Program-made: the position numbers and the translations under genes
Notes under the pieces: generated by a model
The model's database searches: none
What the model saw: only the letters and a program-made list of their open reading frames with translations
Told to the model about the DNA's origin: nothing
Origin: Lysinibacillus fusiformis
Lineage (GTDB): Bacteria > Bacillota > Bacilli > Bacillales_A > Planococcaceae
Direction: 5' to 3'
Length of the DNA: 64,000 bases
NCBI GenBank assembly: GCA_030027265.1
Contig: JASENG010000013.1
Location: 1-64,000, forward strand
Shown here: one piece after another, positions 35,671-44,727 of the stretch
How positions within the stretch are numbered: position 1 is the first letter of the stretch
How the letters are laid out: the number at the start of each line of letters is the position of its first letter

Positions 35671-36609
35671 ATGAAAAAGTCAAAAGTATTTTGGGTATTT
35701 TCCATTTTAGCGCTAATAATCTATGCAATTGTTCAAGGACTAATCTCAAGTGGAATAATCGATTTATACTATCAAAACATATTAATACAAATGTGTATTA
35801 ATATTATGCTAGCTGTAAGTTTACATATTGTTATTGGTATTACGGGACAATTTTCGATTGGGCATGCTGGTTTTATGGCTGTCGGTGCATACTTCAGTGC
35901 TATTGCTACTATGAAATTAGGTTTGCCGCTTCCAGTAGGGCTAATCATGGGTGCGGGTGTTGCTGCATTAGCTGGTTTACTCGTAGGGTTACCAACGTTG
36001 AGACTAAAAGGGGACTACTTAGCCATCGCAACCCTTGGATTTGCTGAAATCATTCGCATTATCTTCTTAAATGTAGATTATGTCGGTGGAGCAGCAGGTA
36101 TGGTAGTTACAAATATGACGACATGGACATATGCTTTCGCTGCTGTTGTCATCACAATCATCGTCATTTCCAACTTTACAAATTCTAGACATGGGCGTGG
36201 TGCAATCTCGATTCGGGAGGATGAAATCGCAGCAGATGCCATGGGGATTAATACAACCTATTATAAAGTTGTGGCTTTTACCATCGGTTCACTATTTGCA
36301 GGGCTTGCAGGAGCAATTTATGCACATAACTTTTTCATCATACAACCTACTACCTTTAACTTCTTAAAATCGTTTGATATTTTGATTTATGTTGTTTTGG
36401 GAGGATTAGGGAGTCTTTCTGGATCAGTTATTGCGGCGATCTTTTTGACCGTGGTATCCGCATTTTTAGCAAACTTCCCAGAAACAAGAATGATTATTTA
36501 TTCGCTTGTATTGATTATCGTCATGCTATATCGTCCAACGGGTTTAATGGGGACAAAGGAGATTACGTCTTTATTTAAATTTGGCAAAAAAGGAGGTACT
36601 CCAAAATGA
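35671..36609 (+). CDS. livM: Branched-chain amino acid ABC transporter permease LivM
   Basis: Inner-membrane permease of 312 residues. Typical LivM blocks are HIVIGITGQFSIGHAGFMAVGAY, GLPTLRLKGDYLAIATLGFAEI and GRGAISIREDEIAADAMGINTTYYK, the last being the loop that touches LivG/LivF. The start is ATG 35671 after GTAGGTGAGG; a longer in-frame opening would overlap livH by nearly 100 nt and is rejected. The stop TGA overlaps the livG start ATG by 4 nt, implying coupled translation. Confidence 0.94.
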   Translation: MKKSKVFWVFSILALIIYAIVQGLISSGIIDLYYQNILIQMCINIMLAVSLHIVIGITGQFSIGHAGFMAVGAYFSAIATMKLGLPLPVGLIMGAGVAALAGLLVGLPTLRLKGDYLAIATLGFAEIIRIIFLNVDYVGGAAGMVVTNMTTWTYAFAAVVITIIVISNFTNSRHGRGAISIREDEIAADAMGINTTYYKVVAFTIGSLFAGLAGAIYAHNFFIIQPTTFNFLKSFDILIYVVLGGLGSLSGSVIAAIFLTVVSAFLANFPETRMIIYSLVLIIVMLYRPTGLMGTKEITSLFKFGKKGGTPK

Positions 36610-37385
36610 CAAGTAACCTTCTCTTAAAAGCAGAAAATGTCGGCATCCAGTTCGGGGGCTTAAAAGCAGTTCAAAATGTTAACATGTTCTTGAACAAAGG
36701 GGAATTAGTCGGTTTAATTGGGCCAAATGGTGCGGGAAAAACAACGACATTTAATATGATCACAGGCGTTTACCAACCGACCTTCGGGGCAATTATCTTT
36801 GATGGAAGAAATTTGAAAGGACTAAAACCGTTTCAAGTGACAAAGCTTGGAATGAGCCGCACATTCCAGAATATCCGCCTATTTAAAGACTTATCGGTAT
36901 TGGATAATGTAAAGGTTGCCAACCATAATATCGCCAAACATTCGATCCTTTCCTCAATATTCCGATTGCCAAGCCACTTTAGCGGCGAGGCTAAAATGGA
37001 AGAAGAATCGATTGAGTTTTTAAAGATTTTTGGTTTGGATAGTTATAAAGATGAAATGGCTAAAAATTTGCCATATGGCATGCAGCGACGTTTAGAAATT
37101 GCTCGGGCTTTAGCGGCGAAACCACAGTTATTGCTGCTTGATGAACCAGCAGCAGGTATGAATCCGCAAGAAACACATGATTTAATGGAGTTAATAGCAT
37201 TTATTCGGAAAGAATTTGATTTAACGATTTTATTGATTGAGCATGATATGCATTTGGTGATGGGAATCTGTGAACGTATTTATGTGCTGGACCACGGGCA
37301 ATTGATTGCAGATGGTACGCCTGAAGAGATTCGAAATAATCCTAAGGTAATTGAAGCGTATCTCGGAGAGGAGGTTGTTGATTAA
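36606..37385 (+). CDS. livG: Branched-chain amino acid ABC transporter ATPase LivG
   Basis: ABC ATPase of 259 residues. Walker A is GPNGAGKTT, Walker B LLLLDEPAAGMNP, and the switch His is in LLIEHDM. The signature C-loop LPYGMQRRLEIARAL departs from LSGGQ, as is normal for LivG. MSRTFQNIRLF is the Q-loop segment. It forms a heterodimer with LivF to power LivHM. GGAGGT within the livM end provides its binding site. Confidence 0.95.
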   Translation: MTSNLLLKAENVGIQFGGLKAVQNVNMFLNKGELVGLIGPNGAGKTTTFNMITGVYQPTFGAIIFDGRNLKGLKPFQVTKLGMSRTFQNIRLFKDLSVLDNVKVANHNIAKHSILSSIFRLPSHFSGEAKMEEESIEFLKIFGLDSYKDEMAKNLPYGMQRRLEIARALAAKPQLLLLDEPAAGMNPQETHDLMELIAFIRKEFDLTILLIEHDMHLVMGICERIYVLDHGQLIADGTPEEIRNNPKVIEAYLGEEVVD

Positions 37386-38092
37386 TGCTGAAAGTAAATA
37401 ACATCGATGTGTATTATGGAAACATTCATGCATTAAAAGATGTCTCCTTAGAAGTAAATGAAGGTGAAATTGTTACATTAATCGGGGCGAATGGTGCCGG
37501 AAAATCAACTCTTTTAAAAACATTGTCCGGCTTATTAAAACCCAAAAAGGGAGAAGTGTTGTATCAAACGCAACAGATTGGCGGTAAGGCTGCCCAAACG
37601 ATTGTGAAAAATGGAATTTCCCATGTTCCTGAAGGCAGACGTGTATTTTCAACTATGTCTGTAGAAGAAAACTTGGAGTTGGGTGCCTATTTACGCAACG
37701 ATCGTCCAGCCATCAAAGAGGATATGGCAAAGGTTTATGAATTGTTCCCGATTTTGGGAGAACGCCGCAAACAACCATCAGGCACACTGTCTGGTGGGGA
37801 GCAGCAAATGCTGGCAATGGGTCGTGCCCTTATGGCAAAACCGAAGCTATTATTATTAGATGAACCCTCAATGGGGTTAGCCCCTTTAATCGTGAAGCAA
37901 ATCTTTGAGATTATTAAAATGGTGAATGAGCAAGGGACTACCGTTCTATTAGTAGAGCAAAATGCAAATATGGCACTGTCTGTCGCAAATCGCGCTTATG
38001 TAATAGAAACAGGAAAAATTGTTCTGTCGGGTACGGCCAAGGAACTTCAAGAAAGTGAACAAGTAAAAGCAGCCTATTTGGGCGGTTTATAA
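37385..38092 (+). CDS. livF: Branched-chain amino acid ABC transporter ATPase LivF
   Basis: ABC ATPase of 235 residues with Walker A GANGAGKST, Q-loop region SHVPEGRRVFSTMSVEENLELGA, C-loop LSGGEQQMLAMGRALM, Walker B LLLLDEPSMGLAP and switch His region replaced by VEQNAN, the normal LivF form. The start overlaps the livG stop by 1 nt (TAATG). Last gene of the operon; a terminator follows immediately. Confidence 0.95.
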   Translation: MLKVNNIDVYYGNIHALKDVSLEVNEGEIVTLIGANGAGKSTLLKTLSGLLKPKKGEVLYQTQQIGGKAAQTIVKNGISHVPEGRRVFSTMSVEENLELGAYLRNDRPAIKEDMAKVYELFPILGERRKQPSGTLSGGEQQMLAMGRALMAKPKLLLLDEPSMGLAPLIVKQIFEIIKMVNEQGTTVLLVEQNANMALSVANRAYVIETGKIVLSGTAKELQESEQVKAAYLGGL

Positions 38093-38123
38093 AAAAGGGG
38101 AGCCAAAATGGCTTCCCTTTTTT
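38093..38123 (+). terminator. Terminator of the liv operon
   Basis: AAAGGGGAGCC pairs with GGCTTCCCTTT around AAAAT (one mismatch), followed by a T run, directly after livF. Confidence 0.87.
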
Positions 38124-38217
38124 GCCGGTGAAAGTATATAAATTATGATTTGCTTATCGATGAGAATTTTATCTGTCGCTCATTAATTCATTGCTATTAA
38201 AATTCTATAGAATTTGA

Positions 38218-38305
38218 AGTGTCTAGATTTTTGGGGGAAATGTCTAGATTAACGTTGAAAATGTCCAGATTCTTGCCAAAAGTGTCTAGATTACCCCAAA
38301 AGTAC
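38218..38305. repeat. Four-copy 21-bp tandem repeat
   Basis: Four head-to-tail units of 20-22 bp begin at about 38218, 38239, 38260 and 38281. Each has the core TGTCTAGATT (TGTCCAGATT in unit three), about eight variable bases and an A-rich end; a fifth partial unit starts at 38301. It lies between the liv terminator and the convergent rluF gene, with no coding frame across it. Confidence 0.8.
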
Positions 38306-38381
38306 AATCTTTTAATGTTTCGTTATAGAGAGTGCGCATCTTAGTGAGTAGACAGCGGTTTCTATAATTGAACAACTTCCG

Positions 38382-39086
38382 CTAGTTCTTCGGCTGATAA
38401 TTTAAAAGTGTAAATAATTCATTCTTTTCTTTCTCCGTTAAGTCTCGCCAATGGCCGACCTTTAAGTTGCCGAGGTGGATATTCATAATGCGGATTCGCT
38501 GCAGTCTTCTTACGGAATATCCTAGAGCGGAACACATGCGGCGAATTTGACGGTTCAATCCTTGCTCCAGAATGATTTTGAAGACATGGGAAGAAACCTT
38601 TTCTACTTTACAAGGCAATGTTTTTGTATCTAAAATCTCCACACCTGAAGCCATTTTCTTCAAAAACTGATCTGTAATTGGTCGGTCTACTTGGACAACA
38701 TATTCTTTTTGGTGATGATTTTCTGCACGCAGGATTTCATTCACGATATCTCCATCATTCGTCAGTAACAATAGCCCTTCTGATTCTTTATCAAGTCGAC
38801 CTATATGGAAGATGCGTTTGGAATGGCCGACAAAATCGACAACATTTCCTTTTACATGCTGTTCTGTAGTACTCGTAATGCCCACGGGTTTATTTAAGGC
38901 AATATAGACAAGCTGTTCTTCCTTTTTAACGGGCTTGCCATCTACACAAACGACATCCCCTTCATTCACCTGACTTCCTACAGTTGCAAGCTCGCCATTA
39001 ATCGTAATTCGTCCGTCTTCAATCCATTTATCTGCACCACGGCGCGAAGTAACGCCAGTTTCACTTAAAAATTTATTAATTCTCAT
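38382..39086 (-). CDS. rluF: 23S rRNA pseudouridine synthase, RluF type (RsuA/RluB/E/F family)
   Basis: Protein of 234 residues. An S4 RNA-binding domain (INKFLSETGVTSRRGADKWIEDGRI) precedes the catalytic domain. The RsuA-family motif HIGRLDKESEGLLLLTNDG holds the nucleophilic Asp, and EQGLNRQIRRMCSALGY is the second family signature, closest to RluF, which modifies U2604 near the peptidyl transferase centre. The exact target is inferred from family resemblance. TAGGAG precedes the ATG at 6 nt. It converges on the liv operon. Confidence 0.88.
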   Translation of the reverse strand: MRINKFLSETGVTSRRGADKWIEDGRITINGELATVGSQVNEGDVVCVDGKPVKKEEQLVYIALNKPVGITSTTEQHVKGNVVDFVGHSKRIFHIGRLDKESEGLLLLTNDGDIVNEILRAENHHQKEYVVQVDRPITDQFLKKMASGVEILDTKTLPCKVEKVSSHVFKIILEQGLNRQIRRMCSALGYSVRRLQRIRIMNIHLGNLKVGHWRDLTEKEKNELFTLLNYQPKN

Positions 39087-39372
39087 AAAATCTCCTATTA
39101 CTTGTAGTCATTCAAGTATACAATAATCAATTTCAAAGCCTCTACTATTGTTAACTGCAAATAGCAGAAACATTCCTAATAGCTTCTTGTTAATGATCGA
39201 AGTTGTTTCTAATAAACTTATTGTATTTGTCGAAAAATTTTCTTTAAAAAATGGAATATTTTAGATATATTTTCGCAACTAAAATAATATATATTACTAA
39301 ATGCTTTTAGATTGGGATTTTACGGTTTAAAGGTATTGGAAGATTAATAGTTGAAAAGGGGAGACTATAATT

Positions 39373-40908
39373 ATGTCAGTATTAACAATGGCTTATGCAT
39401 TTCCAAACACAGAAGGGGCAGTAGTGAATTTTAAGGATAAGTATGACAATTATATTGGGGGTAAATGGACGCCGCCTGCTAGAGGCCAATATTTTGAAAA
39501 TGTGACACCTGTAACAGGAAAAGCATTTACAGAAGTTGCTCGTTCCACTGAAGAAGATATTGAATTGGCATTGGATGCAGCCCATGCAGCCAAAGAGTCT
39601 TGGGGACAAACATCCGTTGCAGAGCGTGCCAATATTTTAAATAAAATTGCCGATCGAATTGAAGAAAATTTAGAAATGTTAGCTGTCGCGGAAACTTGGG
39701 AAAATGGCAAAGCAGTTCGCGAAACTTTAAATGCTGACTTACCTCTTGCTATTGATCACTTCCGATATTTTGCAGGGGCAATTCGTGCACAAGAAGGCGG
39801 TTTGAGCCAAATTGATAATGATACAGTTGCCTACCATTTCCATGAGCCAATTGGTGTTGTCGGTCAAATTATTCCTTGGAATTTCCCTTTGCTGATGGCC
39901 GTTTGGAAATTAGCGCCGGCACTTGCAGCTGGAAACTGTGTTGTGTTAAAACCGGCAGAGCAAACACCGACTTCCATTATGGTATTAATGGAGCTAATTG
40001 AAGATTTATTACCACCAGGTGTCGTGAATATTGTGAACGGTTTCGGCTTAGAGGCCGGCAAACCGCTTGCTTCAAATCCACGAATCGGTAAAATTGCCTT
40101 TACTGGAGAAACAACTACCGGCCGCTTAATTATGCAATATGCGTCTCAAAATATTATCCCTGTAACGCTTGAGTTAGGTGGGAAGTCTCCAAATATTTTC
40201 TTTGAAGATATTATGGATGCAGATGATGAGTTTTTAGATAAAGCGATTGAAGGTTTTGTATTATTTGCACTAAACCAAGGGGAAGTATGTACTTGTCCAT
40301 CTCGTGCATTAATTCAGGAGTCGATTTACGACAAATTTATAGAGCGTGCATTAAAGCGTGTTGAAGCGATTAAAACAGGAAATCCATTAGATCCAAGTAC
40401 AATGATGGGTGCTCAAGCTTCTTCAGAGCAAATGGAAAAAATCCTGTCTTATTTAGATATCGGGAAGCAAGAGGGAGCGCAAGTATTGGCTGGTGGAGAC
40501 CGCAATGCTTTAGAAGGCGACCTTGCAGATGGTTTCTATGTTCAGCCAACTGTATTTAAAGGGGATAACAGCATGCGTATCTTCCAAGAGGAAATCTTTG
40601 GTCCAGTTGTTGCTGTAACAACATTCAAAACAAAAGAAGAAGCGTTAGAAATTGCGAATGATACGCTTTACGGCTTAGGTGCTGGCGTTTGGACACGTGA
40701 CATGAATACAGCGTACCGCTTCGGCCGCGGCATTGAAGCTGGCCGTGTATGGACGAACTGCTACCATGCATACCCTGCACATGCGGCATTTGGCGGCTAT
40801 AAAATGTCTGGTGTAGGACGCGAAAATCATAAAATGATGCTAGATCATTATCAACAAACGAAAAATCTGCTTGTAAGCTATAGCCCTAACAAGCTAGGAT
40901 TCTTCTAA
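39373..40908 (+). CDS. NAD-dependent aldehyde dehydrogenase, ExaC/AldA type
   Basis: Protein of 511 residues. Catalytic Cys lies in [11 protein letters not shown], the general-base Glu in [13 protein letters not shown] and the cofactor glycine motif in [11 protein letters not shown]. The tail [15 protein letters not shown] and the overall length match the ExaC/acetaldehyde dehydrogenase II group that oxidises acetaldehyde and related short aldehydes to acids. A DUF779 gene follows, a standard partner in this group. The binding site AAGGGGAG is 10 nt upstream. The 285-bp upstream region shows no clear sigma-54 promoter. Confidence 0.92.
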   Translation: MSVLTMAYAFPNTEGAVVNFKDKYDNYIGGKWTPPARGQYFENVTPVTGKAFTEVARSTEEDIELALDAAHAAKESWGQTSVAERANILNKIADRIEENLEMLAVAETWENGKAVRETLNADLPLAIDHFRYFAGAIRAQEGGLSQIDNDTVAYHFHEPIGVVGQIIPWNFPLLMAVWKLAPALAAGNCVVLKPAEQTPTSIMVLMELIEDLLPPGVVNIVNGFGLEAGKPLASNPRIGKIAFTGETTTGRLIMQYASQNIIPVTLELGGKSPNIFFEDIMDADDEFLDKAIEGFVLFALNQGEVCTCPSRALIQESIYDKFIERALKRVEAIKTGNPLDPSTMMGAQASSEQMEKILSYLDIGKQEGAQVLAGGDRNALEGDLADGFYVQPTVFKGDNSMRIFQEEIFGPVVAVTTFKTKEEALEIANDTLYGLGAGVWTRDMNTAYRFGRGIEAGRVWTNCYHAYPAHAAFGGYKMSGVGRENHKMMLDHYQQTKNLLVSYSPNKLGFF

Positions 40909-40950
40909 TTCTTATTAGAAGATAATTAAGCTTTTTGATATTAAACAGTT

Positions 40951-41045
40951 TCTAGTTTCCGCGCCCATCCCCTCGAGGTCGGTTCGGTATCTTTCCGCGT
41001 GGAAAGCACACTTGTCAGGGCTAAGCGGGGCGCTTGCACTTTTCT
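40951..41045 (+). repeat. Interspersed repeat, copy A
   Basis: GC-richer stretch sharing CCCCTCGAGGTC, TTCGGTA, AGCACACTTGTCAGG and GGCGCTTGC-CTTTT with copy B at 46605-46735. It begins TCTAG and contains GCGCC ... GGCGC that could pair at the ends. It sits between an aldehyde dehydrogenase gene and its DUF779 partner without a coding frame. Confidence 0.8.
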
Positions 41046-41063
41046 TAGAAATGGGGGGCTCAT

Positions 41064-41417
41064 GTGGTTGAACGTGTAACCGCTACTGATTCCGCACTTG
41101 AATTGATTGAAAGGTTGAAGTCGAAGCACGGCGCGATTATGTTCCACCAATCAGGTGGCTGTTGTGATGGTTCTTCCCCTATGTGCTATCCAGAAGGGGA
41201 TCTTATCATCGGGAATGCTGATATACTGCTCGGAGAAATCGGCGGAGCCAAATTCTATATGCACAAAAGCCAGTTCGATTATTGGAAACACACGCAGCTC
41301 ATTATTGATGTGGTGGAAGGTCGTGGAGGAATGTTCTCTTTGGAAGGTGTAGAGGGAAAACGCTTCCTCACCCGTTCTAGGGCATTTACATCTGAAGAGC
41401 TGGCGCAGCTAATATAA
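41064..41417 (+). CDS. DUF779 protein
   Basis: Protein of 117 residues of the DUF779 family. The block GAIMFHQSGGCCDGSSPMCYPEGD is the family hallmark; its Cys cluster and His suggest metal binding or redox work. DUF779 genes commonly follow ExaC-type aldehyde dehydrogenases, as here, which suggests a maturation or electron-transfer role, not demonstrated as far as I know. Start is GTG with GGGGGG 5 nt upstream. It may be co-transcribed with the dehydrogenase across repeat A. Confidence 0.9.
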   Translation: MVERVTATDSALELIERLKSKHGAIMFHQSGGCCDGSSPMCYPEGDLIIGNADILLGEIGGAKFYMHKSQFDYWKHTQLIIDVVEGRGGMFSLEGVEGKRFLTRSRAFTSEELAQLI

Positions 41418-41425
41418 GAAAGTAA

Positions 41426-41469
41426 GAGGGGTTTTTGCTAGAAGTTTAGCAGAAAACCCTTCTTTTTTT
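41426..41469 (+). terminator. Terminator after the DUF779 gene
   Basis: AGGGGTTTTTGCTA pairs with TAGCAGAAAACCCTT (one mismatch) and runs into seven Ts. Confidence 0.87.
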
Positions 41470-41560
41470 ATGAAGTATGGCAAATCAACTTGGCGGGCTG
41501 CCAAATTTTCTATAAACTAATTTCTAAGAATAGTATTGGAAATTATAGGGAGTGTTTATT

Positions 41561-42532
41561 GTGAGCAATGAGCAATTTATCAACTCATTTCAAGATAATT
41601 ATAATCGTGTTTTTAATTATACTGGCGGTCAAGACAGTCAGCTAATGATCTCTTTAGCATGTAAATACACGCTTTCTCAAAAACAATTTAGCGGGGTTGC
41701 TTTACAAAAGATAATGGAGCAATTTCAAGATGATCACGCAAATGCCTTGCCCGTACGGCTGGAATACAAAACAAACTACAAATTAGCCTTCCATCTCCTC
41801 CAACAGGAGGATATAAAAAAGGAAATTCAACGTTTAATCGTAAATGATGCCATATTAAAATCGGTAAATTTTAAAAAGTCCCCCTATCGCATTCTAGGCG
41901 CTATATTTTTACATGAAAGTAATTTTGAACACGCACAAAGAGCGAAAAAATTATTTGATGAAATGAATCAAAACCAACGCATCTTAACAGCTAAAGAAGA
42001 TATTCCTTATGTAGTCTTTTTAACTACAAAGGCGGATACAGACCCAAAAGAGCAAGCGGATACTATTATGAAATACTATAGCGGATTGAGGAAACATCAA
42101 TTTACGATGGGCAACCATCTTCAAGCATTGGCGCAAATTATGACAGTCTATAGTCCAGACTACAATAAAATACTATTGCAATATGTGGTGAAGCTAAAAG
42201 AAGAACTGCTGGTACGAGGGATAAAAGTAAAAAAACTTCATTATCCTTATTTGGGTGTATTAGCTTTAGCGGCAACTAATGAATCTAAGATGAATGATAT
42301 TACTGCATTGCATAGTCAATTAATGGAACAAAAGATTTTTAAAAATGCCAAGGATTATGCATTGATAGTCGCCATTCAAAAAGTCGTTCAGGATCTACTG
42401 GAAATGCAACATTTAATAGATATTACCGCATTAGCAAATATCTTGGGAATATTCGATATTGCTGATTTTGTTTTAGATATTGGTCCGTATATTCCAACAG
42501 GGATAGCGGATGTAATAGATTTTTTTAATTAA
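41561..42532 (+). CDS. DUF4003 family protein
   Basis: Protein of 323 residues, all-helical, no signal peptide or membrane segment. I assign DUF4003 from the overall pattern: an N-terminal ACKYTLSQKQFSG helix, SPYRILGAIFLHES in the middle and LALAATNESK followed by a hydrophobic C-terminal helix pair. Function is unknown. GTG at 41561 is chosen because TAGGGAG lies 8 nt before it; the GTG three codons earlier overlaps that site. Confidence 0.75.
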   Translation: MSNEQFINSFQDNYNRVFNYTGGQDSQLMISLACKYTLSQKQFSGVALQKIMEQFQDDHANALPVRLEYKTNYKLAFHLLQQEDIKKEIQRLIVNDAILKSVNFKKSPYRILGAIFLHESNFEHAQRAKKLFDEMNQNQRILTAKEDIPYVVFLTTKADTDPKEQADTIMKYYSGLRKHQFTMGNHLQALAQIMTVYSPDYNKILLQYVVKLKEELLVRGIKVKKLHYPYLGVLALAATNESKMNDITALHSQLMEQKIFKNAKDYALIVAIQKVVQDLLEMQHLIDITALANILGIFDIADFVLDIGPYIPTGIADVIDFFN

Positions 42533-42612
42533 AGAATTCTAAGCCTACATAAGAGTGAGATTTGGATAACGGTGATACAATGGGTTTATCAGTCTTACGG
42601 AGGTCGTTATCA

Positions 42613-44040
42613 ATGAAAGAAACAAAATTATGGATTAATGGAAAATGGGAAGATGCCGCAAAAAGTTATTCCTTAACCGCACCATTTTCGGGCGAAGTCA
42701 TTGCAGACGTAGCGAAGGCTTCAACAGCAGATGTTGATCATGCTATTAAAGGGGCACATCAAGCATTTCAATCATTTAAAAAGACTACTGCTTATGAAAG
42801 AGCAGAGATTTTATATAAAGTAGTAGAAATTATGCGCAATCGTAAAGATGAATTTGCACGAATTTTAGCGATGGAAGCAGGGAAACCAATTTCTGCGAGC
42901 TTAACGGAAATTGACCGAACGATTGCCACATACCAATTTTCGGCAGAAGCTGCAAAACAATCAATGGGGGAGACAGTACCTTTGGATGCAGCTCCAGGAA
43001 CAAAAGATCGAATTGGCTATACAAAAAGAGTTCCACTGGGTGTAGTATCAGCCATTACCCCGTTTAACTTTCCATTTAATTTAGTGGCTCATAAATTGGG
43101 ACCAGCAATCGCTGTCGGAAATACAGTAGTCTTGAAGCCTGCAACTCAAACTCCGCTAACTTCCCTTGTGATGGCGGAAGTATTCAAGGAAGCGGGGTTG
43201 CCGGATGGAGTACTGCAAATCGTAACAGGTTCCGGCAGTGAATTAAGTGATATTCTTGTCACCCATCCACTTGTTAGAAAAGTAACCTTTACAGGTAGTG
43301 GAGCAGTCGGGCTGAAAATTAAAGAAAAAGTAGGATTGCGTAGAATTACTTTGGAGCTTGGCTCAAACGCAGCGGTTATCGTGGAGCCAAGTACGCCGAT
43401 AGATAATGTGGTTTCGCGCTGTGTAGCGGGGGCTTTTGGATATGCAGGGCAAGTTTGTATCTCGCTGCAAAGAGTTTACGTACATGAATCAATTTATGAG
43501 AAATTCTCAAAAGCCTTTGTGGGAGAGACGGAAAAGCTCAAAATAGGTGATCCATTAGATCCTTCCACTGATGTTAGTGCAATGATTAACCCGAAAGAAG
43601 TTATTCGGATCAAAGAATGGATCGAAGAGGCAAAATCGCAAGGAGCCGAGGTTGCTGCAGGTGGGGAATTTACAGAAAGAACATTGCATCCAACGGTAAT
43701 GGTGAATGTAAAACCTGATATGAAGGTCGTATGCCAGGAAACCTTTGCACCAATTGTTTCATTAGTTCCTTACTCAACATTAGATGAGGCTATTTCTTTA
43801 GTGAATGCTTCTGACCTGGGCTTGAATGCAGGAATCTATACAAATGTATTAACAGATGCTATGAAGGCTGCCGAAGAGATTGAAGCAGGTACGGTGGTCA
43901 TTAATGATATTCCAACATTCCGAGTAGATAACATGCCATATGGCGGTGTGAAAAATAGTGGATACGGGAAAGAAGGCATTAAATTTGCCATTCAGGAAAT
44001 GACAGATTTGAAATTTATTACGATTAAAACGACTATTTAA
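42613..44040 (+). CDS. Aldehyde dehydrogenase family protein
   Basis: Protein of 475 residues. Catalytic Cys is in YAGQVCISLQR, the Glu in TLELGSNAAVIV and the cofactor motif in FTGSGAVGLKI. This is closest to the lactaldehyde/phosphonoacetaldehyde-like branch of the superfamily; substrate and NAD versus NADP cannot be fixed. The start ATG 42613 follows CGGAGG at 8-9 nt; a 17-codon longer frame is rejected. It is the second aldehyde dehydrogenase within 4 kb but belongs to a different branch and has no shared operon with the first. Confidence 0.9.
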   Translation: MKETKLWINGKWEDAAKSYSLTAPFSGEVIADVAKASTADVDHAIKGAHQAFQSFKKTTAYERAEILYKVVEIMRNRKDEFARILAMEAGKPISASLTEIDRTIATYQFSAEAAKQSMGETVPLDAAPGTKDRIGYTKRVPLGVVSAITPFNFPFNLVAHKLGPAIAVGNTVVLKPATQTPLTSLVMAEVFKEAGLPDGVLQIVTGSGSELSDILVTHPLVRKVTFTGSGAVGLKIKEKVGLRRITLELGSNAAVIVEPSTPIDNVVSRCVAGAFGYAGQVCISLQRVYVHESIYEKFSKAFVGETEKLKIGDPLDPSTDVSAMINPKEVIRIKEWIEEAKSQGAEVAAGGEFTERTLHPTVMVNVKPDMKVVCQETFAPIVSLVPYSTLDEAISLVNASDLGLNAGIYTNVLTDAMKAAEEIEAGTVVINDIPTFRVDNMPYGGVKNSGYGKEGIKFAIQEMTDLKFITIKTTI

Positions 44041-44125
44041 TAAATATCAAATATTAATTAAAAATGACTTATACTTAAATCAGTGTTAAATTTTATTTCA
44101 GCGAAGAGATGTAGTGGAGGTCTAT

Positions 44126-44632
44126 ATGACAAATGAAGTGCCGATAAGTTATTCTCGTTCTTTTCAGACACACCTTGTATTACCGCCGGATACAAATCAT
44201 CATGGTTCTATTTTTGGCGGAAAAGTATTAGCCTATATTGATGAAATTGCAGCAATTACATCAATGAAGCATGCAAAGTCGGAAGTTGTAACAGCGTCCT
44301 TTGATTCCGTTGATTTTATATCTCCTGCTTATGTAGGGGAAATTTTAGAATTAGAAGCGATGGTTACATCAACAGGACAATCTTCGATGGAAGTATATGT
44401 CCGTGTGAATGCACGAAACTTAAAAACGGGGGAACTAAAGCTAACGACAGAATCATTTGTCACAATGGTGGCGGTCGATGAATCTGGGAAGCCTGTCAAG
44501 ATCCCGAAAGTTTTTCCAGAAACGGAAAGGGAACGGCAACTTTTTGTAACGGGTCCAGCGCGAAGAGAATTGCGTCAAGCGAAGAGGCTAAATACGAAAG
44601 AACGCAGAAGGCTATTAGAAAACCTTGAATGA
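44126..44632 (+). CDS. Acyl-CoA thioesterase, YkhA type (hotdog fold)
   Basis: Protein of 168 residues with a single hotdog domain. HGSIFGGKVLAYIDEIAAI carries the catalytic Asp/Asn-type motif and VTASFDSVDFISPAYVGEILEL follows, as in B. subtilis YkhA and cytosolic acyl-CoA hydrolases. It splits acyl-CoA to fatty acid and CoA. The C-terminal extension is basic (RRELRQAKRLNTKERRR). ATG 44126 follows GTGGAGG by 5 nt; the GTG at 44114 lies in that site. Confidence 0.9.
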   Translation: MTNEVPISYSRSFQTHLVLPPDTNHHGSIFGGKVLAYIDEIAAITSMKHAKSEVVTASFDSVDFISPAYVGEILELEAMVTSTGQSSMEVYVRVNARNLKTGELKLTTESFVTMVAVDESGKPVKIPKVFPETERERQLFVTGPARRELRQAKRLNTKERRRLLENLE

Positions 44633-44682
44633 AAAAAGAACCTTCACTCGGAGTAAAAGTGACTTCGGGAAGGTTCTTTTTT
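44632..44682. terminator. Bidirectional terminator between thioesterase and hemAT
   Basis: AAAAAAGAACCTTC pairs with GGAAGGTTCTTTTTT; the inner part holds a further CACT/AGTG pair. The two flanking genes converge. Confidence 0.88.
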
Positions 44683-44727
44683 GCATTCGTCCTATTTAAA
44701 GTGATTCCCTGGAGAAGGGAACTCGAC

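Noticed and set aside
38218-38305. Tandem repeat as a CRISPR array
   Set aside because: The repeat core is about 10 bp with 10-bp variable parts, too short, and no cas genes are present.
39087-39372. Sigma-54 promoter before the ExaC-type dehydrogenase
   Set aside because: No TGGCAC-N5-TTGC match is visible and no enhancer-binding regulator gene is near.
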